This document shows, one piece after another, positions 47,201 to 59,700 of a stretch of DNA of 64,000 nt. The translations under genes and the position numbers were made by a program. The stretch's first letter is position 1. Each line of letters starts with the position of its first letter. Under the pieces are notes generated by a model. That model searched no databases, had not been told where the DNA came from, and saw nothing but the letters and a program-made list of their open reading frames with translations. The stretch covers positions 11,222,001-11,286,000 of the forward strand of contig JAJQJQ010000002.1 in assembly GCA_028622995.1 (NCBI GenBank), in the 5' to 3' direction. Source of the stretch: Panagrolaimus kolymaensis (lineage: Eukaryota > Nematoda > Chromadorea > Rhabditida > Panagrolaimidae).

Positions 47201-50200
47201 CAAAATTTTCCATCAAAGATTCCTTTTTCGTTGCGAGACTTTACTTTATTTTTAGTAAAATTATTCGGGTCTCTCCACGAATTTGAAATCAAATAAATAA
47301 TAACCTAAAAAATACAGTTTCTAAAGCTTCAAAATTTTGATATTTTTCTCTCTATTTTTAGTCCCGCGAACAAGGCACCCTATATCGTTACAACCTTCCA
47401 ACCGTGGCCCTTCAGTATCGAACTCCATTGGGTTATACCGCTGAAAAAATGTCCCTCAATTGTGCATCCACTCGATTAGCAGTTATTTCAACAAATAATG
47501 TATTTAAATTATTTGATATTCGTGAAAATGGAACTCAAGTGGTACCAAATTTTGAAAAAAAAGATATATGGGATATGAAATGGGATAACGATAAAGAAGA
47601 TACCATAGCAATAATGGAAAAATCTCGTTTACTCGTCGTTCAAGGAACAATTGCAGCTGATCCCGTTACAAATCAAGGATATATTTGTTCATTTCGAGAT
47701 TTAACGGTTCGAACTATTCAAATGCAATATATTATGCAAAATCCTAAAGATTTTGATCGAGGTTTAATTGCTGATATCGAAGTTAAGGTAAATAATTAAA
47801 TAAATAAATATTTATAGTTTTTATATAACTTTTTTTTGTGGAGTTTTTAAAAGGGCAAAAACAATAACAAGAAAAGTTGATAGAAGTAAAAATGTATTTT
47901 TTTAGACCCTTCGAAAAGCTAAAGAATTATTAGATGCTGGAAAAATAAGTGAAGCCAATGTATTTATTGAACAAAATAGTCATCCAATGTTATGGTAAGT
48001 AAAAGCTTTTTTTAAACAAAAAAACATTCCAATAATTTTCCAATAAATTAACCAACAAAACTAAATCTTTTTTATTTAAGGAAATTATTAGCTAAAATAG
48101 CTATGGCAAAATTAGATTTTCGTATGGCTGAACATGCATTTGTTAAACTTAAAGATTATCTTGGTATATGCTTTTTAAAGCGGCTTGAAAGTATTCAAGT
48201 AAGTTTTAACACATTAGGCAAAATTATGCAAATTTTTGAATTTTCAAATGCTTTGTTTTTTTCATTTTTTTTTTCAAGAAAAATTTTAAGATTTTTAATT
48301 TTTTTTTGCAGTCCGTTCAACTTCGAAAAGCTGAAGTTAATATGTTTTATGGAAACTTAGAAGCTGCAGAAAAAATTTATCTCGATAATGATCGACGTGA
48401 TTTAGCGATCGATATGCATCGAAAAATGAATAATTGGCCAAGAATTTTAAAATTGCTTCAACAAAGTGGCGCGAGTAATAATGATTCATTGATGATTGAA
48501 GCATGGAAAGAAGTTGGAGATTGGTTTGCTGAAAGGCAAAAATGGTAAATAATTAATTAATAAACTTTTTGATAGTAATCAAAATTAGACAATAAAATGC
48601 ATTTTTAAATTACTGTCACAGTAATCGAAATCTGACAATAAGAAATGGTTTTAAATTACTATCATTAATATATTTTATTTTTATAGGGCATTAGCAGCAA
48701 AACATTATGCAGCTGGAAATCATTTTGATAATTTAGTTGAATGCTATATAAAATTAGATGATTTTGGTAAAATGGAACAATTAATGCATCAATTACCTGA
48801 TGGACATGTTGTTCTTTTGGTAAGTTAAAAAATTAGCAAAAGTTTCGTTTAAATATATTCATAAAAGCATTTAAATTATTTTTTTAAATTATTAATTTCT
48901 TATTTAATAACTCTAAATAATTTTTTAGAGATTAGCTGAACATTTCGCTTCAGCAGGTTTATGTGAATTAGCAGTCGAGTGTTTTGTTCGAGTAAGTTTT
49001 AATTCCCAAATATTTTTTTTGGTTGAAATAAATCAAATTTTATGAATGTTTTTGTTTTTTAGTGTGAACAACATGAAACCGCATTGGATACAAGCATAAA
49101 ATTAAATCAATGGGATATGGCTGTGGATATTTCCAAGCGCTTTCATTTACGCGATGTTGAAGCTTTACTTGGAAAATACACGGCTGATTTAACTGGAAAT
49201 CATGAAAAAACTATGGCCGCTGTGCAATTATTCCGAAAAGCTGGAAAATTTTTACTTGCTGCAAGAAAGGTTTTTGAGGTTAGAAACTATTATTATTCAA
49301 ATTTTTTTTCGATGAAGCATTTGTTTAAAACTTCTCAAAAAAATTTAATATTAGGCAGAAAAAAATTTAATATTAGGCAGAAAAAAATTTTTGCGGATCC
49401 AAAAAAAGTTACATTAATTAATTTTATTTTAGATGGCCCAAGATGAAACCAATAATGCCACAGCAAAACGTTTAAAAAAATTATATGTTCTTGGTGCATT
49501 ATTAGTTGAAATGTATCGAGATCAAAATAAGGCTCAACTTGCAAAGGAAAAAGATGCAACGGGTGGTGGAGGAGCTTCTTCAGCCACTGTGGCTTTACAA
49601 GGTTTATTGGAAGAAGATAAATCTTTGTCGATGGCTGATGCAAGGCTTATTGATACAGCATGGAGAGGCGCGGAAGCATGGCATTTTTTAATGCTCGCTC
49701 ATCGTCAACTTTATGGAAAGGAATATGTTGCGGCTTTAAAAACATGCTTGGTTGTAAGTGAATATGAAGAATTTGTGGATGTTTATGAAATTCAATGCAT
49801 GCTAGGTAAGTAAATAAAAATTTGATTTTATAAAGACAAATTTACTCTTGAAGCGAAAACATAGAAAAAATTATTTTCTTGTCTCTAAACGAATATTTTT
49901 GAAGTTTCAAACTTTCATAATTTTTGTTTCGATAAATAATTTTGCCTAACAAAATTACTTTGTTAATGAAAAAAAAAGTTTCGTTAAAAGTTTTTATAAT
50001 AATTTTTTTTTATGATTTTTAGCTCTCGTTGCAGTTCATGCCAAACAATTTGGAATTGCAAGTAAAGCGTTTATGAGAATAAATTCATTGGATCATATAA
50101 GCGATGAAGAAAAGGAAAAATATAATCTACTTGCTATGGAAATATTTCTCAAGTAAGTTTCCATTATTATTTTTTTATTGCAATGACTCTTAGCAGGATA

Positions 50201-50603
50201 ATTTGGATTTTCTGATCCTTGCACGATTTTTTTTTAAAATTAAAAATAATGTTTTTTAAGAAAATTTTTTAGTTTAATATTTAAAAAAACTTTTAAAAAT
50301 ACGTTTTTCGTTGTGAAACTCTAAGAATCATTTTTTTAATAATTTTTTTTTTGAAATTTTAGATATCCCCCGAATGATACTCGAGATGCTAAAATTGAAT
50401 GCACGACTTGTGAAGCAGTAATCCCGGATTGTTCGATCGTGTGTCCAAACGCAAATTGCAATACTCGTTTTCCAATTTGTATTGCTTCCGGTCGCCCTCT
50501 TCTTGATTATCAATTTTGGTTGTGTCCTTCTTGTAAACATCGGGCATATGAACAAGAAATACAATCATATAAATTTTGTCCATTATGTCATTGTGAAATT
50601 TAA
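44247..50603 (+). CDS. ifta-1: WDR35 / IFT121, IFT-A complex subunit
   Basis: Twenty-three exons give 1235 aa (human WDR35 is 1181), all phases consistent: 44247-44282, 44335-44452, 44516-44575, 44629-44829, 44940-45016, 45091-45171, 45242-45299, 45351-45440, 45642-45803, 45863-46119, 46189-46374, 46706-46926, 47017-47155, 47362-47787, 47906-47994, 48081-48198, 48312-48544, 48687-48819, 48929-48991, 49063-49278, 49433-49805, 50023-50152, 50363-50603. The start CFIYLSKK and CVSWN match WDR35. Two N-terminal WD40 propellers (e.g. [24 protein letters not shown]) are followed by TPR-like helical repeats and a C-terminal Cys-rich zinc-binding end (CTTCE, CPNANC, CPSCKH, CPLCHC). It acts in retrograde ciliary transport; in worms this means sensory neuron cilia (C. 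elegans IFTA-1). The longest residue insert is a Gly/Ala-Ser loop (about [13 protein letters not shown]). Confidence 0.95.
48571..48663. repeat. Two tandem 47-bp-class inverted-repeat elements
   Basis: 48571-48617 (gatagtaatc...gacaataaaatgca...ttactgtc) and 48618-48663 (acagtaatcg...gacaata...ttactatc) lie back to back in a WDR35 intron. Each has terminal inverted repeats and the GACAATA core. Confidence 0.7.
49337..49390. repeat. 22-bp tandem duplication in a WDR35 intron
   Basis: The unit aaaaaaatttaatattaggcag occurs at 49337-49358 and 49359-49380, followed by a partial third copy (aaaaaaattt). Confidence 0.85.
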
Positions 50604-50816
50604 ATTTTTCGGGGTTTAAAAAATATATTTATTTTATTTATTTTTGGGTTTTGTTTATTATTAAAAAATAAAATAAATTGGTTTTACAAAAAATAGTAGA
50701 AACATAAAAAATATTTTAAATTTATTACATACAGTCTTACCACGAAAATATGTTCCAAGAAGTCACGTGTCACGAAAACAAGAGTTGTGGAAAATGGTGC
50801 AATATTTTTTTTGGAT

Positions 50817-53800
50817 TTATGGAAAAGTGATAGTTGCTTGAATTCCACGTTTTTTCATTTTCTTTTCAACTCTTTTTGTAAATGGAATAAGACGTTTATA
50901 AAAAATTAAATATAAAATTATGCATAGAATTGAAATAATTATATCAAATAACCAAATCCATTTTGGTCCAGAATTTGTGTAAACAATTCTATAAAGTTAA
51001 TTTAAAATTATTATTTTAGTTTTTGTATTTTAAAAAGAGAGTAACGAAAATTAGGAATTTAATGTTACAAATTTTTTACTATCATAAACTTTTTTTGCTC
51101 GAGTTTTTGACCCAAAAAAATTTTAGAAGTATTTTATTAAAAAACTTACGTAACAACAAGAGGCCCAAAAATATTCATAATTTCTCCTGAAGATTGAAAA
51201 ACGCCTTGTAAAACTCCTTGTTTGATTGGTCCCAAAACTTTTGAATAAATTATATCTAAATTAATCAACAAGAATGGAATTCCAATTCCAATAACTAAAA
51301 TGACGGAAATACAAAATACGACTAAATTGATTCGAGCCGTGGCTTCACACCATTTATATGCGATATTGCAACCAACCAATTCACCCGTTTCATTAAATGC
51401 GGCAAGAGCGGCGGTTGCTTCAGATTCTGTAAAAAAATACTTATAAAATTTATTCATTTTTATCGAGAAAATTACTTTCTAAAGGATATTTTTTAAAGAA
51501 AAAATTTGGTCTCGAAAAGAAATTTTTTTTGAATTTTTTGATTCCAGCGCGAAAAAACCAATTTACTTACGCGAATAAAAAGCCGTGGCATTTTTTTCAT
51601 GGGCATATGGAATAGTTTCTTTAATAAACCACCAAGGAAAAGTCGCAATATAAAAAAGCATAAATAAACCCAATCCAATTAAAAGTGCAATTCGTTCGGG
51701 GATTCTAAATAAAAATTAAATTTCATATCTTTAAAAAAATTTTAATTGGCAAAATTAAAAACCAACTTTTTATCAACGTTAAAACGAATATAACAAAATG
51801 AAAAGATTAATGATGAAATACCCATGGGTGCCATTAATAATGATTGATATAAAATTAATTCTTTGGACGACCATTCAAATACTGTCATAGCATATGGCAA
51901 TACAATTCTAGAAAAAAAAGAAAAAAATATTTACATAATTTTTATAAAAAACCATTTTAAATTGATAGTAACAAGAATTTGCATTTTATTGTAAGAATTT
52001 TCTTACTATCTTACTTTAAAATTAAGATTTTCTCCAAAGTCTTTAATGCGAAAATTCTTTTCCAGAAATATGATTTTCTTCCATTTTTTTACAATACTTT
52101 TGAAACTTACGATTTTAAAATTAAAAGATTAATATCTTGAACAATTTTAGTTATAATTAATACAATCACCGCAACTCGATCATATTTAATTTCTTCAACA
52201 ACAACAATTTTTTCTTCGTCTCCATTTTCTTCTGGTTGTCGTGATAATTCAACTTCAGTTGCTGCAGCCGCAGCATCTTCAATTTGTTTTTGCCTTTCTT
52301 CTTTTGATAAAACATTTAATTTTCCATTAAACCAAATAATAATACAAATTAAAGCAATTATGGAAGTAATTAAAGTAAAATACACGCAAGCTGTATATAA
52401 ATTAAAATGAAGTCCAAAAAGTAATGGAATTCCTGGATATGAAATTAGAGCGAATAACATTTGAAGGACTAAAATAAAATATAATAAATTTAAAATAATT
52501 ATAAATTTTTTCTTTAAAAATTTTGTGTGAAAAAAAAATGTATTTCCACGAGTTTCAAAACAACAATTCTATGATAACATTTCTTTTTCGATTTTTTGTT
52601 TGTTTAGGAATTTGGTTTTAATAAGAAAATTTTCTGACCAAAAATAGTAAAAGACTGAAGTTTATTACGGTAAGTCTCAAAGCAAAAAATTGGTAAATCT
52701 TTTTTTGTTTTTGATATTTTCGCGGAAAAAAATTTGATTGTCAATTTTGATAATAAAAAAATACAAAACAATAAATTTTTTATTCCAAAAAATTAATAAA
52801 AGCGACTTGAATTAATTACAGCGGCTCCAATAACAAAAAAACTGGAAGATTTTACTTTCAAGTTGCTTTCCTTTCAAAAGTTTCTCCAGAATTTTTGGTT
52901 ATTAAAAATCTTTGCAAAAAAAAAAAAAGAGTTTCTTACGTGGCCCAAAAATAGATCCCAATGAATTTGAAAACATTGCTAATCCAAAAGCTCGAGACCG
53001 TTCGGATTCTTGAGTGGCCATTGCGATATGAGTTTTATATGTATTTCCAAATCCCAACGATGTGCCCATAAGTAATTGATATGCAACCAATAAATATATA
53101 GCTGCTTTAGAATTTAATTCAATTCCAAGATAAAAAAATGTTGCAATGATTGCAAGAATTTTCGCTGCAATTAATGGAGGCCTAAAAATTTTAAAACTTG
53201 TGTAAAATTTATTTTTATGAAAATATTTATAAAATAAAAAAATAAACAAACTTTGTATTTGATAATCGATTAACGAGATATCCACCAAGAAAGGAAGTCA
53301 ACGTAGTGCCCAAAGCTTGAGCACCTTGAAATGCTCCATTTGCTATTTCGCTTACACCCGGGTTAATCTAAAGAAATCAGAAGCTATAAGAATTACAGTA
53401 ACATAATTAAAAAAAAATCAGTTTAAATTCTTTTAGATAAAAAACTAATTTAAAAATTTAGAAGTTTTATTGAAAATTTTATTATTAGCGCTAGGCTCAG
53501 AAAATCTTTGCAGTGACTTATTGATTAGAAGGTTTTCTTATTTTCAACAAAAGATGATAATAGAATATATGTATATTTTCTATAAGACATTCTTTTCATC
53601 CTTTCTTTTTTAATTTGCATATAAAAAAATATAAAAAGCTTGGTATCCCTTTCGAAAAACTCCTGACCGGTCAGAGCACATGAAGTGCGTATTCGGGGCA
53701 AGCAGCGCTGCAGTTATTTTTAATATTTCTCTCCCTTTTTTATATGCTTTTTGGTCGTTATCCATAGGCTTTGCGGGAATTGAACACAAGGGGTGCTCAA

Positions 53801-54240
53801 TATAGCCAGTCGGTTGCAAGCGCCATAAACCACTGAACTATTTGAGCACCCATTGAATTTGTTACTAAATTAAGAAAGAGAGCCCTTTGGCGTTGTCGTC
53901 GGATATTTCAATCGCACAAAAAAAAGAAAGAAAATATGAAATTTAGTTGTTTGAGTTTTTTTTCAAAAAATTCGTTTTTCATATATATTTTTTTGAGACA
54001 AAAAAAAAAGGCTAAAGAAAAAGTTAAATACTAAAAAAAACTTACAAATTTAATATATGGCCATAAAGTTGGAATAACAGAAAATGATTGAATTGAAGAA
54101 ATTAATGCAACAAAGGTTGCAATATAAATTGATCTCCAATCTGTATTAGTTTTTTCTCGATCATCTTTATTTCCGGACCAAATTTTAGAGAAAATGTTTT
54201 TTGTTTTTAAAGTTATAATTTTAATTTTTTCTTGAAACAT
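50817..54240 (-). CDS. MFSD8 (CLN7)-like major facilitator transporter
   Basis: Eight exons give 544 aa: 54240-54046, 53367-53252, 53181-52940, 52468-52111, 51907-51767, 51704-51571, 51426-51150, 50988-50817. About 12 hydrophobic helices are split by an acidic cytoplasmic loop (EERQKQIEDAAAAATEVELS...). Similarity to human MFSD8 is clear along the chain: TDWRSIYIATF..SSIQ..SVIPTLWPY, KIPERIALLIG, then YSKVLGPIKQGVLQGVFQSS with IFGPLVV and GPKWIW. MFSD8 is a lysosomal membrane protein (chloride channel or transporter activity reported; mutated in CLN7 disease). Nematodes have several paralogues, so orthology is not certain. It converges with WDR35. The 678-bp first intron holds a tRNA-like element. 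Confidence 0.88.
51964..52010. repeat. 47-bp terminal inverted repeat element, MFSD8-like intron copy
   Basis: Exactly 47 bp, gatagtaaca...cttactatc. On the minus strand the centre reads ACAATAAAATGCA, the same as the core of the copy at 48571-48617. Confidence 0.7.
53655..53851 (-). ncRNA. tRNA-like element with Pol III promoter boxes
   Basis: On the minus strand, box A TAGTTCAGTGG (53840-53830) fits TRGYNNARNGG exactly, and box B GTTCAATTCC (53785-53776) follows 44 bp later and equals the tRNA-Ala box B. A perfect 10-bp stem (53842-53851 with 53791-53800) encloses box A. A palindrome CTGACCGGTCAG (53663-53674) and a T5 run (53659-53655) could end transcription. The T arm does not fold properly, so it is not a functional tRNA by eye. 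It is more GC-rich than the intron around it. It is probably a tRNA-derived SINE, tRNA pseudogene or small Pol III RNA. Confidence 0.5.
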
Positions 54241-55512
54241 TTTTATCTAAAAAAAGTTAATTATTTAATTTTACAAAAGAAATAAAAAAATATAAACTTC
54301 CGGGTCAAAATTTGAATTTATTTATAGGGACTTTTGAGACAAAAGCTTTAGTGACAAATCGAGAAAGAAAAAAAGTTAGTTGGTTGGATTAAGGAAAATA
54401 AACTTTTGGGGTGGAGTCAGCAAAAAAAAAAAGAGAGTAATCTCTAATCTCATTGGTTTTTTATTTGGTTTGTGTTACTGTCACTCACGGACTTGATCAA
54501 GCAAATAATAATGAGCCACAAAACTTCAAAATACAAAAATTGATTTTCTTTTATTAAATCAGCGGCAATTATAATTTTTTCCAAGAAAAAGCACCCGATT
54601 GTTTAAGGATTTTTATTTCTAAACACCTCCTCTTTGAATTTTTTTTTCTTTTTCTGAGTTTTTCGTATAATTGTTTTTAGTATTTTTGTTTATTTAAAAT
54701 TTTTAAGTGCAAAAATAAGCAAATTTATTCTTTTTTTTGCCTTCAAACCAATCAAATATCTAAAACCTTTTTTCTTTTCTCCGCCTATTTTTTATTTCCA
54801 TTACTGTAACTTTCATTTTTTGTTTGCTTGCTATTTATTTACTTTTTCCTTTAAGTTTACCGATCGCTCGCTTGCTTTTTTTCTTTTCTTGTTATTTGTC
54901 AACCCAATCTTTTTACTTCATATTTATTTTAGTAGTTTGCATCTTCACGTTTTTTTTTAAAAATTCAAAAATGACGCCACATTTTTTTTTTCGAGAATTT
55001 TTGCATTTGCTTTTTTGAACTCAAAAAAACACACAAATTTTTTTATTGTTTTTATTCTCATCTAGTCTCTCTCGTCGATGACTCACATGAGCTTAATACA
55101 CAAAAGACAATGTCAAGTTTATAGGATAGATACTACATCATTCGAAAAATTTCTTTTTTTGATGCACAAAATAAATGCATTAAATTTGTGTCCTTCCTTC
55201 ATCGAGAGAAAAAAAAGAGGGATCAAAAAAGTGATTCTTGTATTTTTGCATTTTTTTGAGTTTTGCACACAAAAAAACGTGAAAGTTGAAAAAATAAATT
55301 AGTAAATAAATAAATAAACATCTGAGTCACTGAAAAATAAAATGTCGAACAAAAATAAATTTATTTTCGGAGAGACGTCACTTTTTTTTGTAGAAAAAAA
55401 AAATATAAGGAAGTATTTTATTTTTTGGAAAAGTAAAATAAACTGCATAAAAGAGGTTTTATTTTTTCGTGGAAATTAAAAAAATAGTTCAAAGAATTGC
55501 GCAAATTCGTAT
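54241..55512. other. Intergenic, no gene seen
   Basis: 5' flank of the MFSD8-like gene and 3' flank of the next minus-strand gene. T-rich, with no conserved frame. Confidence 0.5.
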
Positions 55513-56717
55513 TTATTTTTGGATTAAGACTTTGGATTTACCGTACCAAGGACAATATTCCATCATCGATTCTTTAATAGTTTTGGCATACTCGTCACTG
55601 CTTGCATTTGCATTTAAAGTAAAGTTCAAACAATTTGTTTCAGATCCATTTGCTTTTAATTCCAAAGAAACTTCAATGCCATTAGAAACCGATTTAGGAG
55701 AAAACTTTGTTGAGATGTAACAATTCTAAAAAATGGAATTTTAAGACCATAAACTCTCAATAAGAAGTATGTTAAAGAAGAAAACTAACTTACTTTAGAA
55801 AATCCAAAGTTTGACGAATCGATTTTTCTTGTTTCATTTAAGATATTATTAGCATCAACGTACATAAAAGAAGAATCACCTTGAGGATATGTATGATTCT
55901 TTTCACCTTCTTTTGGACAAAAATATGCTTCAGGATCGGTGGCTTTAAACATCGCAGAATCAGATGGTGCATAAATGCAATGAACAACCATTTGTAATCC
56001 ATCTTCAATAAAAAGTGTGAGACCGTTATGATCTTCATTATCAGCCTGTAAATATTATTATGGTTATAAAAGAAGCATTTTAATCCAAAACATGCACTCA
56101 CCATTTTTTCAGGTAACTTTGCTTTATGATTTCTCACATTTTGAAAAATATAATGTTGAATATCCATTCGAGATGAAAAAGGTGTTGATGAGTTTAATGC
56201 ATTATCCTCAGATTTGTATGGAGAATGAACAGTTCCAGGATCATTAGGAGATTTTAGTTTCTTCCATGTTTCTTCGATAACTATTTCATCTTTGATATCT
56301 TCACATAGTGTTCTCTTTCCACATGAAGCAACTTTATCATGAAGTGTGCGCTAAAAAATGAAAATAAAGATAATGAAAAGTTTGTATGCACCGAAAGTAT
56401 TGTTAAGGTTAATCAATAAAAAAAACTTACCATATCAAACACAGTCCCATTAAACATGAAGTCTTTACTATTTGATTGATAATCAACACCTCTGCAAGAT
56501 TCCAATAAGTTTAATTCCTAAAAAACTAAACTATTACTAAACCATGAAAGTAGTTTAACTTACATCGTCTTGAACCACATCGGAAAGAAAGTCCCTCTTC
56601 AAATTTTACAATCAATTCCATTATTCTTTCCAAGAGGTATCCATGTTAAAGAAGCACACGAGTTTATGACAGCTATGGTATTGTTATCATCTTTATATTC
56701 TAATGAATTGTTGAGAC
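55513..56717 (-). CDS. Unrecognised Cys-containing protein, 5' end and frame uncertain
   Basis: Exons seen: 56717-56564, 56517-56431, 56350-56102, 56045-55794 and 55725-55513. The last four join in frame (267 codons to TAA 55513-55515), with Cys residues and N-x-S/T sites (NDPGTVHSPYKSEDNALNSS, ADNEDHNGLTLFIEDG, NETRKIDSSN) that suggest an extracellular protein. The first listed exon has no single open frame: one frame (GLNNSLEYKDDNNTIAVINS) runs to a TGA near 56605, and another (RDFLSDVVQDD) carries into the next exon. That implies a 1-nt indel, a missed micro-exon or a decaying gene. No signal peptide exon was found upstream. I do not recognise the family. Confidence 0.5.
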
Positions 56718-59700
56718 CTAAAAATGAAAGTATGTGTTAAAAACTCGAAAAAAACAAGCAGAAAAATTAAAAATCGATGAAGCATCCGAAAAGAAAGCTA
56801 AAAACTTCGAAAGCTTGAAGCAACAACAAAAAAAGTGAAGCAGCCGAATGAATGTTTCACATGGTACTGTATTTTTCGTTGTAAAGCCCAAAAGGAAGTT
56901 TTGTATGGGCAAATTTTGTGTTGTCATCTGCTATGATTTGGATATAAAAAATAGGATCAACCAAATATTATTTTTTCTCATAATTTTAACTATTAAAACC
57001 GAGACTAATTAATAACAAATAAATCAAAAAGGATGAAGAGACTTTCGATGTTTAACAAAAAAAAATTGAAGGAAGCGAAGAAAGAACTTTTGTAATTTTT
57101 GATGCGAGTATTATTAATGCTTTTTTCGAATGTTTAAAGTTAATGGAATTCGCTTCTAAAAAATAAAAGGATTATCGATTGGATTTGGTGGAAATAAGAA
57201 CCAAACAGTTGAGAGAGAATAAACTATGTTCAAAGAGTTGCAACAAACAGTAAAAATAATTATTTCTTTGTTCAATGGTGGATCAACAACATGATTCCTC
57301 ATTATTTTTATTTTGTTATGTGAATTCCAGAGGATCTTTTTATGCGGAATCTAACAACGATTTATTGTTTCATAAAGAAAAAGTTGAAATAATGTTTTTT
57401 AAATGGAAAAAGAGAGCAACAAAACCATCGAAGTTATGGATCCCATGTTTGCATAAAATTTTGAATTTTTGTTTTTGGTTATCCAAAATTTACCAAATTT
57501 AAGGATTTTCAAATTTCCTGTTTGTCAAACAATTCTTTATTCATTTTTTTAAAAGATTTTAACTTTTTTTGATGGAAAAAACTTTATCAACGAAGTTCAC
57601 TTGACTTAAAAAGTTTTCAAGGATTACTGTTAGTAAAATATTTTCAGTTTTTTGATCGAATTGATCGGATTGCAATTTAATCTGTTTTTTTAAATATTTA
57701 TGAATATTAAAAATTATTTTGGCTTTCATTTCTCAGTTGTTATTGTAAATTAATGCCATTCAAGATGTTGCTGCTTTAAAGGTGTTTTACGGTTACGGTA
57801 TTTTAAAGTTTTACTTTTTGTTGATTTTTTCGATAAAATTTCGATGGAATTTATTCGAATATGGATTCCATAGTTTCTGACATGGAGAATTCAAATAAAA
57901 TATGTTATTGGGAAAAGTGATATTCATTTTTTGTTAATTTTTTTTCTTCCATGAATTCAGAGTTTTCATGACCTTCGAAGATGTAAACTTTCATACTTTT
58001 TTCGATTTTTTGCACAATTTTTGGAGTTTAATTATAAAAATATTTTTACTCTTGAACCAAATGTGTTGAACATAAACGAATTTAATCTTCATGATCCAAA
58101 TCTTCATAATTTTTTTCTAAAAACAAAAATAATTATTCAGGTAATTTATGAAAGGTGAAGGAAGGTTGAAGCCTTCGTAGCTTAAAATTATCCATTCTTT
58201 ATTTTTTTTTTTTCTTCCATATTTTCCAACTATCAAAATATTTAATGAAGCAATATCAAATAAAAAAAAGATATTTTGTTGTTTCTCAATTCATTGCTTC
58301 ATTGTCATCGAAGCCTATCTCCTTTTTTGTTGTTGCATTTTTTTGGTTAAAAACTTTTTGTTCAAGTCTTTAAAATTGTTTTGTCGACACTTATAACTTA
58401 CTAAAGTTGTTTAATCGTTTATTAACGGTTCAGAAATATTTATCTTTCGAATTCCCAATTATTTCTTCAATGAAATATGTTTTCGAGTCTCTCAAAATTT
58501 GGCCCTAAAATTCTTAGAATTGTCTCTTTTTTGTTTCAATAAATTATGTCAAACATTAATGTTTCATGTTCGTTGGTTAGTAAATTATTTTTTGAAGATT
58601 AGAAAGTTATCAATCAATCCAAAAACTTCATAGAAAGCTAAATGGCGATGAAGAAAAAAGCTTTCTTTTTTTCACAAGCATTTTTCCTGCTGGCATTTTT
58701 GTTGCGTGTCGCCAGCTATTTTTTTTTGTTGAAGCTTTTCAATCAAAAAACAGCTGCTTTTTTTCACATCAAAAAATTTTTCTCGATGCGAACGTCGTGT
58801 GCTTGCAAAATAAAATTTTGCATGTTTTTTTTCTGAGCTTCAAAACTTTTTTTTTTCTTCCTTCCACCTTTTCTTCGCCATTCATCAATAAACAAATCTT
58901 CCAACAAATTGTAGAAAAAAATCAAGTTTTAGTTTGTGAAGCTTTTAAAAGGTTGGTTGTTTTTTCCTTCCTTTTTCACTTCAAAAACCATTAATTTTTC
59001 AGCGCAAAACATTATCAAAGCTGAAAGAAGTTTTATAAAGAAATCAAAAAGCTTTCAAAAACTCATAATTTTGTTATTGATTGAATCTGATCCAACAAGG
59101 TTAGTAGCTTTACATTTTTCTTTGTTTCTCTGATTTAATGCTTTTGCTTATGTTATTGTTTAGTTTTGTCACTTCATTTTTACCACAAAAACTATACTGA
59201 ACCATACTTGAACATTACGACCTTCCAATACATAATATAAAAGAAAAATACAATTTACAAAAGCTTAGAAGATACACACACTGATACATGATTTACAAAT
59301 CAAAGGATAACTTGATATGATTGTAATATTGAAGATATTGCTAACTTATTTGGGGAATGTTTGATGGAGTTCATTGCTGAATAAGCTTTCCAATCTCATG
59401 ACAACTTTTTGAGTGATATTTGTTTGTACATCAATGAAAACTTTGGGGAGACTATTGTTTGGCTTTTGACACATGTTTGGGGATGAGTTGTATCAATATT
59501 TTTAACTTTTTTTATGAGTTTTATTGTGTTTGTAATGTCCTAGTACTGCACATAGTCAAGTGCTAATTGTTAACTTTCCTTTATCATACAACTAACAAAG
59601 CTTTTGCCTATTCTTGCTATAGCTTTAAGGCAAGCTTGAGCCTTCCATACCTTTTGCTTTTTTTAAGCTTTAACCCTTTGAGAGTGAGTTGGCCTGGGGT

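Noticed and set aside
53610..53819. 69-codon open frame on the minus strand across the tRNA-like element
   Set aside because: It has no ATG context with splice support, lies inside an intron, and the base pattern is explained by RNA-like structure.
55469..55720. 83-codon plus-strand open frame
   Set aside because: It is antisense to the last exon of the minus-strand gene, which has matching splice sites and phase.
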